From contig NZ_JABMJG010000004.1 in the NCBI RefSeq assembly GCF_013376045.1, forward strand, positions 186,001-250,000: 64,000 nt of DNA, given 5' to 3'. This DNA is from Variovorax sp. SG517. GTDB lineage: Bacteria > Pseudomonadota > Gammaproteobacteria > Burkholderiales > Burkholderiaceae_C. The translations under genes and the position numbers were made by a program. Within the stretch, counting starts at the first letter, position 1. Every line of letters starts with the position of its first letter. The notes under the pieces were generated by a model. It was given only the letters and a program-made list of their open reading frames with translations. It did no database searches and was not told the DNA's origin. Positions 46,899 through 55,780 of this stretch are shown here, one piece after another.

Positions 46899-47437
46899 CG
46901 CAGGCCTCCCCAGGCGGTGGAGCTTTCGTTCAGGCGCAGGCTCATGACGACAGCGTCCTCGCGCTTGCCGTCGTGCGCCGGGTAGTAGCCCTTGCGCACG
47001 CCGACGCTGCGAAAGCCCTGGCGCAGGTAGATGTCGAGCGCGCGCTGGTTGCTCTGGCGCACTTCGAGCCACAGCCACTGCGCACCCTCGGCGCGCGACC
47101 AGCCGCCCAGCGCCTCGAGCATGAGCGGCGCCCAGCCCTGTCGCTGGAAGGCCGGCGCCACGGTGATGTTCAGCAGGTGCACCTCGTCGACGCCCTTCAT
47201 GGCGACGAAGTAGCCGATCAGCGTCTCGCCCAGCTGCGTGACCGGGGAAGTCACGCCCGGCGCCACGCCGGGGGCCAGCAGGCACTGGCAGTGGTAGCCC
47301 ACGGCCATGGAATCGGTGAAGTTGGCGCGCGTCCAGGGGTGGCTGTAGGCCGTCTGCTCGACCGCGCAGACGGCATCGATCCGCTCGACGGTGAGCGGTT
47401 CGAGGCGGGCTTCGACGGGCTGGAGGACGGTGCTCAT
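46895..47437 (-). CDS. rimI: Ribosomal-protein-alanine N-acetyltransferase RimI-like
   Basis: A 180-residue GNAT enzyme. The GNAT core is [24 protein letters not shown] (acetyl-CoA loop with RxGxA-like QGWAP), [22 protein letters not shown] and [18 protein letters not shown], the RimI C-terminal pattern. RimI acetylates the N-terminus of S18 in E. coli. It is next to tsaB, a common pairing. The first 30 residues ([20 protein letters not shown]) match the family start, so the ATG at 47437 is used. Confidence 0.92.
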   Translation of the reverse strand: MSTVLQPVEARLEPLTVERIDAVCAVEQTAYSHPWTRANFTDSMAVGYHCQCLLAPGVAPGVTSPVTQLGETLIGYFVAMKGVDEVHLLNITVAPAFQRQGWAPLMLEALGGWSRAEGAQWLWLEVRQSNQRALDIYLRQGFRSVGVRKGYYPAHDGKREDAVVMSLRLNESSTAWGGLR

Positions 47438-47447
47438 GCGTGGGTGA

Positions 47448-48164
47448 CTAGCGTGCTGCGGCGGCAGCCTTGATGGCGGCGCGCTCTTCGGTGGTTTGCG
47501 CCACTTTATCGCGAACGTACAGCGGCCAGGCCTGCGCGGCCGGCACGGTGCGACCGGCGGCGAGCAGCGCGGGCGCCAGCCGCAGCATGGCGGCGGCCAT
47601 CGGCAGCGCCTCGTGGCGGGCCGCGGCAGGGGCCAGGCGCTCGCCGTAGGCGGCGAAGGCATTGCCGGCGAGCGCCCAGCCGGCGGGCACTTCGAGTTCC
47701 TCGGGCGCCAGCAGCAGCGGCTCCTCGCCGCCTTCGGGCTGGCCGAGCGGGCCGTGCGCCACGAAGTCGTAGCGCGCGGCGTAGACCTGCTCCATGCGCG
47801 CGTCCAGCGCCGCCACCACCTGCTGCGCGCCGAACGCGTGGCGCGCTTCCTCGGCCACCGCGAGCAGGGTGTCGACCGGCAGCAGCGGCACCTTGGCGCC
47901 GTAGGCCAGGCCCTGCGCCACCGAGCAGGCGGTGCGCAGCCCCGTGAAGGAGCCCGGGCCGCGGCCGAAGGCGATGGCGTCGAGCTCGGCCAGCGCAAGG
48001 CCGGCTTCGCCCAGCAGTTGCCGGATCACGGGAAGAAGGGTGCTGGAGGCCTGCGCGCCGCCGGCGCCGTCGTGCGACAGGAGCCTGTCGCCGTGCAGCA
48101 CGGCCACGGACAGGTGTTCGGTGCTGGTGTCGAAGGCGAGCAGCTTGGGCGGGACGGGAGACAT
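47448..48164 (-). CDS. tsaB: tRNA threonylcarbamoyladenosine biosynthesis protein TsaB
   Basis: A 238-residue ASKHA-fold protein with LLAFDTSTEHLSVAVLHGD at the N-terminus, AIAFGRGPGSFTGLRTACSVAQGLAYG (family hallmark) and VVAALDARMEQVYAARYDF. TsaB scaffolds TsaD and TsaE for t6A37 formation on tRNAs reading ANN codons. The TsaC-type partner sua5 is also in this window. It lies 10 bases before rimI and eight after the DeoR gene, all on the minus strand. Confidence 0.95.
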   Translation of the reverse strand: MSPVPPKLLAFDTSTEHLSVAVLHGDRLLSHDGAGGAQASSTLLPVIRQLLGEAGLALAELDAIAFGRGPGSFTGLRTACSVAQGLAYGAKVPLLPVDTLLAVAEEARHAFGAQQVVAALDARMEQVYAARYDFVAHGPLGQPEGGEEPLLLAPEELEVPAGWALAGNAFAAYGERLAPAAARHEALPMAAAMLRLAPALLAAGRTVPAAQAWPLYVRDKVAQTTEERAAIKAAAAAR

Positions 48165-48172
48165 CCCTGCGA

Positions 48173-48994
48173 TTATCGAGCGCCGGGCAATTCCGAAGCC
48201 CCGCCTGCGGTATCGGCAGGTTTGCCGCCATCGGCATCGTCGCTGCGCAGGATCGCCAGCCCCGCCCGGCGCAACGGCACCAGCGCCGCTGCCGGCGCCT
48301 GCGGCGAGACCAGCAGCGTGCCGGCCGATGCCACCGGGTTGACCACCCAGGCCGACGCCGCGCCGATCTTCTCCGACGAGGCCATCACCACCGTCTCGGC
48401 CGCCGAGGCCATCAGCGCGCGCTTGATCTCGGCCTCTTCCAGGTCGCCGGTGGTCAGCCCGGCCTCGGCGTGCACGCCGGTGACGCCCATGAAGTAGGTG
48501 TCGGCGTGGATGCGCGAGATGGCCGCCATCGCCGCCGAGCCCACCGCCACTATCGAATGCCGGAAGAGCCGCCCGCCGATCAGCACCACCTCGATGCCCG
48601 CGTGCGAGGCCAGCTCCACCGCCACCGACGGGCTGTGCGTGACCACCGTGGCCTGCAGCTTCGCCGGCAGGTGGCGCGCGAGCTGCACGGCGGTGGTGCC
48701 GCCGTCGACGAAAACCACCTGCCCCGGCTTCACCAGGCGCGCGGCGGCGCGGCCGATGTCGATTTTTTCGTCGGGCGCGAGCTGCTGTCGGCCGGCGAAG
48801 TCGGCCTCGGCCGCCGCCAGCGGCAGCGCACCGCCGTGCACGCGCTGCAGCAGACCCTCGGCCGCCAGCTCGCGCAGGTCGCGGCGGATGGTGTCTTCCG
48901 ACAGGCCGAGTTCCTCGCTGAGCGACTTGGCGACGACATTGCCGTTGCGCCGCAGGACCGAAAGGATGTGGTGCTTGCGCTGGCTGGTGAGCAT
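48173..48994 (-). CDS. DeoR-family transcriptional regulator
   Basis: A 273-residue protein. The N-terminal DeoR HTH is MLTSQRKHHILSVLRRNGNV...LGLSEDTIRRDLRELAAEG, followed by QRVHGGA. The C-terminal sugar-phosphate-binding (DeoRC) domain has VFVDGGTTAVQLARHLP, VTHSPSVAVELASH, VVLIGGRLFRHSIVAVG and EKIGAASAWVVNP. DeoR proteins usually repress carbohydrate genes in response to a phosphosugar. It is divergent from the Nudix gene, with GCAC repeats between the two. The ATG at 48994 begins the HTH. Confidence 0.92.
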   Translation of the reverse strand: MLTSQRKHHILSVLRRNGNVVAKSLSEELGLSEDTIRRDLRELAAEGLLQRVHGGALPLAAAEADFAGRQQLAPDEKIDIGRAAARLVKPGQVVFVDGGTTAVQLARHLPAKLQATVVTHSPSVAVELASHAGIEVVLIGGRLFRHSIVAVGSAAMAAISRIHADTYFMGVTGVHAEAGLTTGDLEEAEIKRALMASAAETVVMASSEKIGAASAWVVNPVASAGTLLVSPQAPAAALVPLRRAGLAILRSDDADGGKPADTAGGASELPGAR

Positions 48995-49023
48995 CCGGCG
49001 ATGGTATCGGCTGGCGCCGCTTT

Positions 49024-49060
49024 TTGCACGATTTTTCTTGTTATTGCACGAACATGCACA
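49024..49060. promoter_or_regulatory. Phased TTGCACGA repeats between deoR-type gene and Nudix gene
   Basis: TTGCACGA occurs at 49024-49031 and 49044-49051, exactly 20 bases apart, and a related TGCACA at 49055-49060 places a third GCAC 10 bases further on. The spacing keeps all three on one face of the helix. They lie in the 79-base divergent gap and are the best candidates for DeoR-type binding. Confidence 0.45.
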
Positions 49061-49073
49061 TATGCTCGGCGCC

Positions 49074-49661
49074 ATGACCATCCACGACCGCGTCCGGGTG
49101 CACGAAGTCACCCTGCTTTCCGACAACTGGTACACGCTGCGCACCACCGCCTTCGACTGGCGCCGCAACGACGGCCAGTGGCAGCGCATGCACCGCGAGA
49201 CCTACGACCGCGGCAACGGAGCCACGCTGCTGCCCTACAACCTGCAGCGGCGCACGGTGCTGCTCACGCGCCAGTTCCGCTACCCGGCCTTCGTCAACGG
49301 CCACGACGACCTGCTGATCGAGGCCGCCGCCGGCCTGCTGGACGACGCGGCGCCCGAGGAGCGAATCCGCGCCGAGGTCGAGGAAGAGCTCGGCTACCGG
49401 CTCGGCGATGTGCGCAAGGTCTTCGAGTGCTTCATGAGCCCGGGCTCGGTCACCGAGAAGCTGCATTTCTTCGTCGCGCCCTACGAGTCGTCGATGCGCG
49501 TCGGCGAAGGCGGCGGGCTGGCCGAGGAAGGCGAGGACATCGAGGTGCTCGAAACCGGCATCGACGAGGCGCTGGCCATGGTGGCCGACGGCCGCATCGC
49601 GGACGCCAAGACGGTGATGCTGCTGTATCACGCGAAGCTGCACGTTTTCCCGCCGGGATAA
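49074..49661 (+). CDS. NUDIX hydrolase, NudK/GDP-mannose pyrophosphatase-like
   Basis: A 195-residue protein starting MTIHDRVRVHEVTLLSDNWY. It resembles NudK-type enzymes that hydrolyse GDP-mannose or other nucleoside diphosphate sugars: RRTVLLTRQFRYPAFVNG, ECFMSPGSVTEKLHFFVAPY and the C-terminal TVMLLYH. The Nudix box is GLLDDAAPEERIRAEVEEEL. The glutamates EVEEE that bind metal are kept, but the first box Glu is Ala and the usual Arg/Lys before the core is Ala. The stop lies seven bases before dacB. Divergent DeoR control fits a sugar-linked substrate. Confidence 0.85.
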   Translation: MTIHDRVRVHEVTLLSDNWYTLRTTAFDWRRNDGQWQRMHRETYDRGNGATLLPYNLQRRTVLLTRQFRYPAFVNGHDDLLIEAAAGLLDDAAPEERIRAEVEEELGYRLGDVRKVFECFMSPGSVTEKLHFFVAPYESSMRVGEGGGLAEEGEDIEVLETGIDEALAMVADGRIADAKTVMLLYHAKLHVFPPG

Positions 49662-49668
49662 TCGGCGG

Positions 49669-51102
49669 ATGCCCTTCGACTTCCGCCGCGCCGCCTGCGC
49701 CCTGATCTTCACGACGCTGGCCCCGGCCGGCGCATTCGCCCAACAACAGGCTCCGCAAGCCCTCCCCACCCAGATCGAAGCCGCCCTCGCCCGCGCCAAG
49801 GTGCCGCGCGAGTCGGTGACCATGCTGGTCGCCGAGGCCGACGGCACGCGCCAGCCGCGCCTGGCCTGGCGCACGCAGGCGCAGGTGAACCCGGCGTCGA
49901 TCATGAAGCTGGTGACGACCTACGCCGCGCTCGACCTGCTCGGCGCCGCCTACAGCTGGACCACGCCGGTCTACGTCGACGGCACGGTGAACAACGGCGT
50001 GCTCAACGGCAACCTCTACATCAAGGGCCAGGGCGACCCCAAGCTGGTGCTGGAGCGCGTGTGGCTGCTGCTGCGCCACGTGCAGGGGCTGGGCATCACC
50101 ACGGTGAGCGGCGACATCGTCCTCGACCGCAGCGCCTTCGAGACCACGGTGGAGGGCGACCCGTCGGCCTTCGACGGCGAGCCGCTGCGCCCCTACAACG
50201 CCTCGCCCGACGCGCTGCTGGTGAACTTCAAGTCGGTCAACATGACTTTCGCGCCCGACCGCGCCGGCCAGATCGCGCGCGTGAGCTACGAGCCCCCGCT
50301 GGCCAGCGTGGCGATGCCGCAGACCGTGGCGATCGTGCCCGGCGAATGCGGCGACTGGCGCGGCACGCTGCGCGCCGACTTCTCCGACGTGAACCGCATC
50401 CGCTTCAACGGCGGTTTCCCCAGCGGCTGCGGCGAGAAGAGCTGGGCCGTGGCCTATGGCGACCCACGCACCTACGCCATGCGCGCCATCGGCGGCATGT
50501 GGGCCGAGATGGGCGGGCGCGTGGGCGGGCAGATGCGCGAGGGCCGCGTGCCGGCGGGGCTGAAGCCGGCCTTCGAGTTCGAGTCCCCGCCGCTGGCGGA
50601 GGTGATCCGCGACGTCAACAAGTACAGCAACAACGTGATGGCGCAGCAGCTGTTCCTCACCATCGGGCTGGCGCAGAAGAACCGCGGCACCTTCGAAGCC
50701 TCGCGCGCGGCCATGGGCCAGTGGTGGCGCGACCGCATCGGCACGGGCGAGGCCCAGCCGGTGTTCGAGAACGGCTCGGGCCTGTCGCGCGACGAGCGCA
50801 TCAGCGCGGCCGCACTCGGAAAGATGCTGCAGGTGGCATGGCGCTCGCCGGTGATGCCGGAGCTGATGTCCTCGCTGCCGGCCATGGGCGTGGACGGCAC
50901 GCTGAAGAAGCGCTCGCTGCGCTCCGGCGGCTCGGCGCACCTGAAGACCGGCACGCTGCGCGACGCCTCGGGCGTGGCCGGCTACGTGGACGGCGCCAGC
51001 GGACGCCGCTACGTGCTCGTGGCCATCGCCAACGGCGAGAACGCCGGGGCCGCGCGCGCGGCCTTCGACGCGCTGGTCGACTGGGCCTCGCAGGACAACT
51101 GA
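49669..51102 (+). CDS. dacB: D-alanyl-D-alanine carboxypeptidase/endopeptidase (PBP4 type)
   Basis: A 477-residue periplasmic peptidase S13. The N-terminal signal peptide is MPFDFRRAACALIFTTLAPAGAFA. The catalytic motifs are SIMK (77-80), SNN (320-322) and KTG (426-428), with the large inserted domain between the first two as usual for PBP4. It trims peptidoglycan peptides and cross-links. It starts seven bases after the Nudix gene. An AGGCCGG/CCGGCCT hairpin (51103-51119) follows the stop directly but lacks a T-run. Confidence 0.94.
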   Translation: MPFDFRRAACALIFTTLAPAGAFAQQQAPQALPTQIEAALARAKVPRESVTMLVAEADGTRQPRLAWRTQAQVNPASIMKLVTTYAALDLLGAAYSWTTPVYVDGTVNNGVLNGNLYIKGQGDPKLVLERVWLLLRHVQGLGITTVSGDIVLDRSAFETTVEGDPSAFDGEPLRPYNASPDALLVNFKSVNMTFAPDRAGQIARVSYEPPLASVAMPQTVAIVPGECGDWRGTLRADFSDVNRIRFNGGFPSGCGEKSWAVAYGDPRTYAMRAIGGMWAEMGGRVGGQMREGRVPAGLKPAFEFESPPLAEVIRDVNKYSNNVMAQQLFLTIGLAQKNRGTFEASRAAMGQWWRDRIGTGEAQPVFENGSGLSRDERISAAALGKMLQVAWRSPVMPELMSSLPAMGVDGTLKKRSLRSGGSAHLKTGTLRDASGVAGYVDGASGRRYVLVAIANGENAGAARAAFDALVDWASQDN

Positions 51103-51290
51103 AGGCCGGCCGCCGGCCTGCTGCCGGCTCCCGGTGCTGTGTACTGAAGTCTTCTGAGGGCAAACGCCCGCTTGCGCGCGGACATGCCGCTGCCCAGAAT
51201 CGGACGGTCGTTCGATTCCATACAAGCCAGACGCCTCGCCGGCGCAGGAGACATGCCTTGAACCAGCCGCACCGCCAGCCCTCCAGCCCC

Positions 51291-52865
51291 ATGCGCAAGA
51301 AGACAGCCGCCTTCACGGCCGTCGCAAGCGCCGCGACCCTGCTGCTGCTCGCCGCCTGCGGCGGTGGTGGCGGGGGCGGAGGAGGCATCGGCGTCGGGGT
51401 GGGCGTTCCGCCGCCCGCGGCCGACAACGGCCGGGGCTCGGTGGTCACCGACCCGCCCGAAAAGACGGCCGCGCTGACGGCCGGCCAGTTCACCGCCAGC
51501 CTGCAGGCCAGCGACCAGGGCAAGGCCCTGCTGCAGGTGGCGGGCACGCCCAAGTGCGGCATGGACCTGCGCTACCTCGAATACCGCACCATCGGCGCGA
51601 AGAACGAAGCCACCAACGCCACCGCCGCCATCATGGTGCCCACCGGCTCCGACGTGGCCTGCAGCGGCCAGCGCCCGGTCGTGCTCTATGCCCACGGCAC
51701 CACCGCCGCCAAGGCCTACAACCTGGCCAAGTGGACCGACAGCACCCAGGCCGCCGCCGGCGAGGGCCTGATGGTCGCCGCCATGTTCGCGGCGCAGGGC
51801 TACATCGTGGTGGCGCCCAACTACGCGGGCTACGACAAGTCGACGCTGCCCTACCACCCCTACCTCGACGGCGACCAGCAGGGCAAGGACATGGTCGATG
51901 CGCTCACCGCGGCGCGCAAGACCTTCTCGGGCATCGGCGCGAACGACGCCGGTTCGCTCTTCATCACCGGCTATTCGCAGGGCGGCTACGTGGCGATGGC
52001 GGCGCACCGCGAGATGCAGGCCAACGGCAAGCCGGTGACAGCCTCGGCGCCGCTGTCTGCGCCCTCGGCCATCAGCCTGCTGAGCGACTACACCTACCTG
52101 GGCTGGCCGGCGCTGGGCTCCACGCTGTTCGTGCCGCTGCTGTCGACCAGCTGGCAGCAGCAGTTCGGCAACGTCTACGGCTCGACCAGCGACGTGTACG
52201 AGGCGCAGTACGCCAGCGGCATCGACACGCTGCTGCCGAGCGCATCGCCCGGCACGCTGTTCTCCAGCGGCAAGCTGCCGCAGCTCGCGCTGTTCCCGGC
52301 GGACGCCAAGCCGGGGCCGGTGAGCCCGGAGCTTTCGATCTTCTACGGCCCCAACAACCTCATCAAGCAGAGCTTCCTCACGCAGGCAGCCGGCGACATC
52401 CAGGGCAACCCCTGCCCCGGCAACGCGCTGCCGGCCACGGCCGCTTCGCTGAGCACCACCTCGCCGCTGGACTGCAAGCCCTCCACGGGCTTCCGCAAGG
52501 CCGCCATCGCCAACGACCTGCGCAACTGGGTGCCGACTCGGCCGATGCTGATGTGCGGCGGCGCCAACGACCCGACGGTGAACTTCGCGAGCACCCGCGC
52601 CACCTCGGGCTACTTCCGCGCCAAGGGCATGCCGTCCAGCCTGCTGTCCGTGGTCGACCTGGAGGACTCGGCAGCCATCGACGCCTACGCCACCGCCCGC
52701 GCCGGCTTCGCGCAGGCCAAGGCCCTGCTGGCGCAGAACACCTCGGGCAGCGCATCGGACAAGGCGCAGGCCGTCACGCTCGCGTACCACGGCACGCTTG
52801 CGCCGCCGTTCTGCCTGGCCTCCGCGCGGGGCTTCTTCCAGGGAGTGCTCGCAGCCGGAGGCTGA
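51291..52865 (+). CDS. Lipoprotein alpha/beta hydrolase, secretory-lipase type
   Basis: A 524-residue protein. The signal peptide MRKKTAAFTAVASAATLLLLAAC ends in a lipobox, followed by a poly-Gly run (nine Gly) and GIGVGVGVPP. The hydrolase part has VVLYAHGTTAAKAYN (oxyanion region), nucleophile elbow FITGYSQGGYVAMAAH, acid region MCGGANDPTVNF and a C-terminal His in LAYHGTL. The layout resembles secretory lipases and tannase-like esterases. A TTG at 51258 has a good AGGAG seven bases upstream and may be the true start (adding 11 residues). I kept the ATG because it begins the signal peptide. The 188 bases before it hold nothing else I recognise. Confidence 0.82.
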   Translation: MRKKTAAFTAVASAATLLLLAACGGGGGGGGGIGVGVGVPPPAADNGRGSVVTDPPEKTAALTAGQFTASLQASDQGKALLQVAGTPKCGMDLRYLEYRTIGAKNEATNATAAIMVPTGSDVACSGQRPVVLYAHGTTAAKAYNLAKWTDSTQAAAGEGLMVAAMFAAQGYIVVAPNYAGYDKSTLPYHPYLDGDQQGKDMVDALTAARKTFSGIGANDAGSLFITGYSQGGYVAMAAHREMQANGKPVTASAPLSAPSAISLLSDYTYLGWPALGSTLFVPLLSTSWQQQFGNVYGSTSDVYEAQYASGIDTLLPSASPGTLFSSGKLPQLALFPADAKPGPVSPELSIFYGPNNLIKQSFLTQAAGDIQGNPCPGNALPATAASLSTTSPLDCKPSTGFRKAAIANDLRNWVPTRPMLMCGGANDPTVNFASTRATSGYFRAKGMPSSLLSVVDLEDSAAIDAYATARAGFAQAKALLAQNTSGSASDKAQAVTLAYHGTLAPPFCLASARGFFQGVLAAGG

Positions 52866-52880
52866 ACGAAGAGCCCATTC

Positions 52881-52970
52881 CAGGAACACCGCGGAACCGG
52901 CTTTGCCGGGCCGCTGGTGTTGCCCCCTGCAAGGGGGTGGGCGGCCACACGAAGTGGGCAAGCCTGGGGG
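52881..52970 (+). repeat. Convergent-gap hairpin repeat, copy 4
   Basis: A 90-base copy close to copies 2 and 5: CAGGAACACCGCGGAACCGG, GCCGGGCCGCTGGTGTT, CCCCCTGCAAGGGGG, then a shortened GGGCGGCCACACGAAGTGGG and AAGCCTGGGGG. It lies between the lipase and sua5 stops, which converge. Confidence 0.87.
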
Positions 52971-52980
52971 TTAGCCAGGT

Positions 52981-53982
52981 TTAAGCGGCCGACGCGCGCT
53001 GCAAGCGGTCTTTCACGCCTTCCCACTCGTGCGTGTCGGGCGGCGTCTCCACCCAGATCAGCTTCACGCCCTGCGCGTCGAACTCGCGCAGCACCGCGAA
53101 CAGCAACTGCGCGCTGGCCGCCGCGTCGTCTGGCATGCGCCGCAGCAGCACGCGCTGCGAGCGGCTGCGCACCGCAGTGCGGGACCACACGGCGATGTGG
53201 GCGGCGTTCGCGCCGAGCACGTCGAGGCCGGTCTGGATCGACTTGGCGTCCATCAGCCGCACCTTGGCGTTCGGGGCGTAGTGCGCTTCGAGCGTGCCCG
53301 AGGCGCGCGGGTCGGGCGTTTCGAGCACTTCGCGGTCGGCGAGCTTCTCGCCGCAGGCGGCCTCGATCTGCGCGCGCGTGATGAGGCCTGGGCGCAGCAG
53401 CACGGGCGCGCCGCGGCTGCAGTCGACGATGGTCGATTCGATGCCCACGTCGCAGGCTCCGCCGTCGATCACCAGCAGCTCGTCGCCGAACTCGTCGTGC
53501 ACGTGCTGCGCGGTGGTGGGGCTGACGCGGCCGAAGCGGTTGGCGCTGGGCCCCGCGAGACCGGGCACGCCCTGCTCGGCGCAAGCCTCCAGCAGCGCCT
53601 GCGCCACCGGATGCGAGGGGCAGCGCAGGCCGATGGTGTCCTGCCCGCCGGCGGCAGCGGCGCCCACGCCGGGCTGGCGCGTGACGATCAGCGTGAGCGG
53701 CCCGGGCCAGAAAGCCTGCACCAGCTTCTGCGCGAAGTCCGGCAGCGGCTGGGCGAAGCGCGAGAGCGATTCGGTGCCCTTGATGCCGGCCGCCACGTGG
53801 ACGATCAGCGGATGGTCCGACGGCCGCCCCTTGGCCTCGAAGATGCCGGCCACCGCGGTGTCGCTGCTCGCGTCGGCGCCCAGGCCGTACACCGTCTCGG
53901 TCGGGAAGGCCACCAGCCCGCCCGCGCGCAGCACGCGCGCCGCCTCGGCAATGGCTTCGGGGGTGCGGCCGTCGAGGATCAT
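52981..53982 (-). CDS. L-threonylcarbamoyladenylate synthase (Sua5, two-domain)
   Basis: A 333-residue protein. Residues 1-205 are the YrdC/TsaC domain (LVAFPTETVYGLGADA; KGRPSDHPLIVHV; FWPGPLTLIV; CPSHPVAQALLE; GPSANRFGRVSPT; STIVDCSRG). The rest is the Sua5-specific C-terminal domain (GTLEAHYAPNAKVRLM). It makes threonylcarbamoyl-AMP for t6A37, the step before TsaBDE. The ATG overlaps the purK stop (ATGA), so it is the third gene of purE-purK-sua5. Confidence 0.93.
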   Translation of the reverse strand: MILDGRTPEAIAEAARVLRAGGLVAFPTETVYGLGADASSDTAVAGIFEAKGRPSDHPLIVHVAAGIKGTESLSRFAQPLPDFAQKLVQAFWPGPLTLIVTRQPGVGAAAAGGQDTIGLRCPSHPVAQALLEACAEQGVPGLAGPSANRFGRVSPTTAQHVHDEFGDELLVIDGGACDVGIESTIVDCSRGAPVLLRPGLITRAQIEAACGEKLADREVLETPDPRASGTLEAHYAPNAKVRLMDAKSIQTGLDVLGANAAHIAVWSRTAVRSRSQRVLLRRMPDDAAASAQLLFAVLREFDAQGVKLIWVETPPDTHEWEGVKDRLQRASAA

Positions 53983-55187
53983 GCGAGGTCGGCGGTGCTC
54001 ACCGCCGGCAGGCCCAGCAGCAGCGCGGCCTGCGAGGCCGTGGCGCGCACCGCCTCGAGCGTGGCGCCGGTCAGCGTGAGGTGGCCCATCTTGCGGCCGC
54101 GGCGCGGCTCGATCTTTCCGTAGAGGTGCAGGTGGGCGCCGGGCAGCGCGAGCACCTCGCTCCAGCGCGGCGACACCGGCTTGTCGGACTTGCCGTCGGC
54201 ACCGGCCGGAAACCACAGGTCGCCCAGCAGGTTGAGCATGATCGCGGGGCTGTGCTGGCGCGGAGCGGCCAGCGGCAGGCCGGCGAGCGTGCGCACCTGC
54301 AGCTCGAACTGCGACACGTCGCAGGCTTCCATGGTGTAGTGGCCGCTGTTGTGCGGACGCGGCGCCATCTCGTTGACGACCAGCGAGCCGTCGGCCAGCG
54401 CGAAGAACTCGACGCACAGCACGCCGACGTAGCCCAGGCCGTTGGCGATGCTTTTCGCCGAATTGACGGCGCCCTGCGCCACCGTCTTGGGCATGTTCTG
54501 CGGGTGCACCTCGGTCACGGCGAGGATGCCGTCGCGGTGCAGGTTGCGCTGCGGCGGGAAGTGCACGATCTGGCCGTCGCGCCCGCGCGCGAGGATGACC
54601 GAGCACTCGAATTCGAGCGGCAGCATCTTCTCGAGCACGCAGGGCACGCAGCCCGTGGCCTGCCAGGCATCGACCAGCTCGGCGCGCGTCTTCACGCGCT
54701 GCTGGCCCTTGCCGTCGTAGCCCAGGCGCGCGGTCTTGAGGATGCCGGGCAGCAGGTTGTCGTCGATGGCTGCCAGCTGCGCAGCCGTTTCGATGACCGC
54801 GTAGGGCGCGCAAGGCACGCCGCAGCGGGTGAAGTGGGCCTTCTCGGCGATGCGGTCCTGCGCGATGGCGATGGCCGGCGCGGCGGGCGACACCGGGCGC
54901 GCCACCGCGAGATGCTCCAGCGAGGGCGCGGGCACGTTCTCGAACTCGGTGGTCACCGCGTCGGCCAGGCCGGCCAGGCGGGCCAAGCCGTCGATGTCGT
55001 CGTAGTCGGTGTGGATGTGGTGGTGGCTCACACGGCCGGCGGGGCTGTCGGTGTCGGGGTCGAGCACCGCGGTGAAGTAGCCCATGCGCTGGGCGGCGTG
55101 GACGAACATCCGCCCCAGCTGGCCGCCGCCGAGCACGCCGAGCGTGGCGCCCGGGAGGATGGGCAGGTCGCCGTTCTTGCTGCTCAC
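53979..55187 (-). CDS. purK: N5-carboxyaminoimidazole ribonucleotide synthase
   Basis: A 402-residue ATP-grasp enzyme that makes N5-CAIR from AIR, ATP and bicarbonate. It has [20 protein letters not shown] near residue 17, [51 protein letters not shown] and a C-terminal HLYGK. The GTG at 55187 overlaps the purE stop as GTGA and is the only start that keeps the conserved N-terminus. purK hands N5-CAIR directly to PurE in the next step. Confidence 0.95.
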   Translation of the reverse strand: MSSKNGDLPILPGATLGVLGGGQLGRMFVHAAQRMGYFTAVLDPDTDSPAGRVSHHHIHTDYDDIDGLARLAGLADAVTTEFENVPAPSLEHLAVARPVSPAAPAIAIAQDRIAEKAHFTRCGVPCAPYAVIETAAQLAAIDDNLLPGILKTARLGYDGKGQQRVKTRAELVDAWQATGCVPCVLEKMLPLEFECSVILARGRDGQIVHFPPQRNLHRDGILAVTEVHPQNMPKTVAQGAVNSAKSIANGLGYVGVLCVEFFALADGSLVVNEMAPRPHNSGHYTMEACDVSQFELQVRTLAGLPLAAPRQHSPAIMLNLLGDLWFPAGADGKSDKPVSPRWSEVLALPGAHLHLYGKIEPRRGRKMGHLTLTGATLEAVRATASQAALLLGLPAVSTADLA

Positions 55188-55744
55188 AGGGCACCTCCGC
55201 CTTGCGGCGAGAAAGGAGACACGGGGGGAGCCCCGTCGCCATGGCCCGCAGGAGCCGGGGGCAGGGTCATGGCCTCGGCGGCCGCCGTCTGCGCGGCGCG
55301 GAAGGCGTCGAGCTTCGCGCGCAGCGCCGGGTCGTTCACCGCCAGCATCGACACCGCGAACAGCGCCGCGTTGGCCGCGCCGGCATTGCCGATGGCGAAG
55401 GTGGCGACTGGCACGCCCTTTGGCATCTGCACGATGCTGTAGAGCGAATCGACGCCCTGCAGGTGGCGGCTGGCCACCGGAACGCCGAGCACCGGCACCG
55501 TTGTCTTGGAGGCCAGCATGCCCGGCAAGTGGGCCGCGCCGCCCGCGCCGGCGATGATCGCGGCAAGGCCGCGCCCGGCGGCGCTTTCGGCATATTCGAA
55601 GAGCGTGTCGGGCATCCGGTGGGCCGAGACCACCCTGGCTTCGTGCCCGATTCCGAATTGCTGGAGAATCTCGACCGCGTTGCGCATCGTCTCCCAATCG
55701 GAGTTCGAGCCCATCACTACACCGACCTGAATGGTTTCGTTCAT
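55184..55744 (-). CDS. purE: N5-carboxyaminoimidazole ribonucleotide mutase
   Basis: A 186-residue class I PurE converting N5-CAIR to CAIR. The core is [52 protein letters not shown] and [21 protein letters not shown], with [15 protein letters not shown]. The last 20 residues (about 167-186) are a Pro/Gly-rich tail beyond the usual C-terminus. It starts 36 bases from the divergent thioredoxin gene and opens the purE-purK-sua5 operon. Confidence 0.95.
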   Translation of the reverse strand: MNETIQVGVVMGSNSDWETMRNAVEILQQFGIGHEARVVSAHRMPDTLFEYAESAAGRGLAAIIAGAGGAAHLPGMLASKTTVPVLGVPVASRHLQGVDSLYSIVQMPKGVPVATFAIGNAGAANAALFAVSMLAVNDPALRAKLDAFRAAQTAAAEAMTLPPAPAGHGDGAPPVSPFSPQGGGAL

Positions 55745-55780
55745 GGTTTCAATTTTACGTTTCACCCCCAGCTGGTTCCG

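Noticed and set aside
50061-52865. Single 934-codon frame covering part of dacB and the lipase
   Set aside because: The first 400 codons are the shifted frame of dacB. A lipoprotein signal begins at about 51291, so only the second part is a gene.
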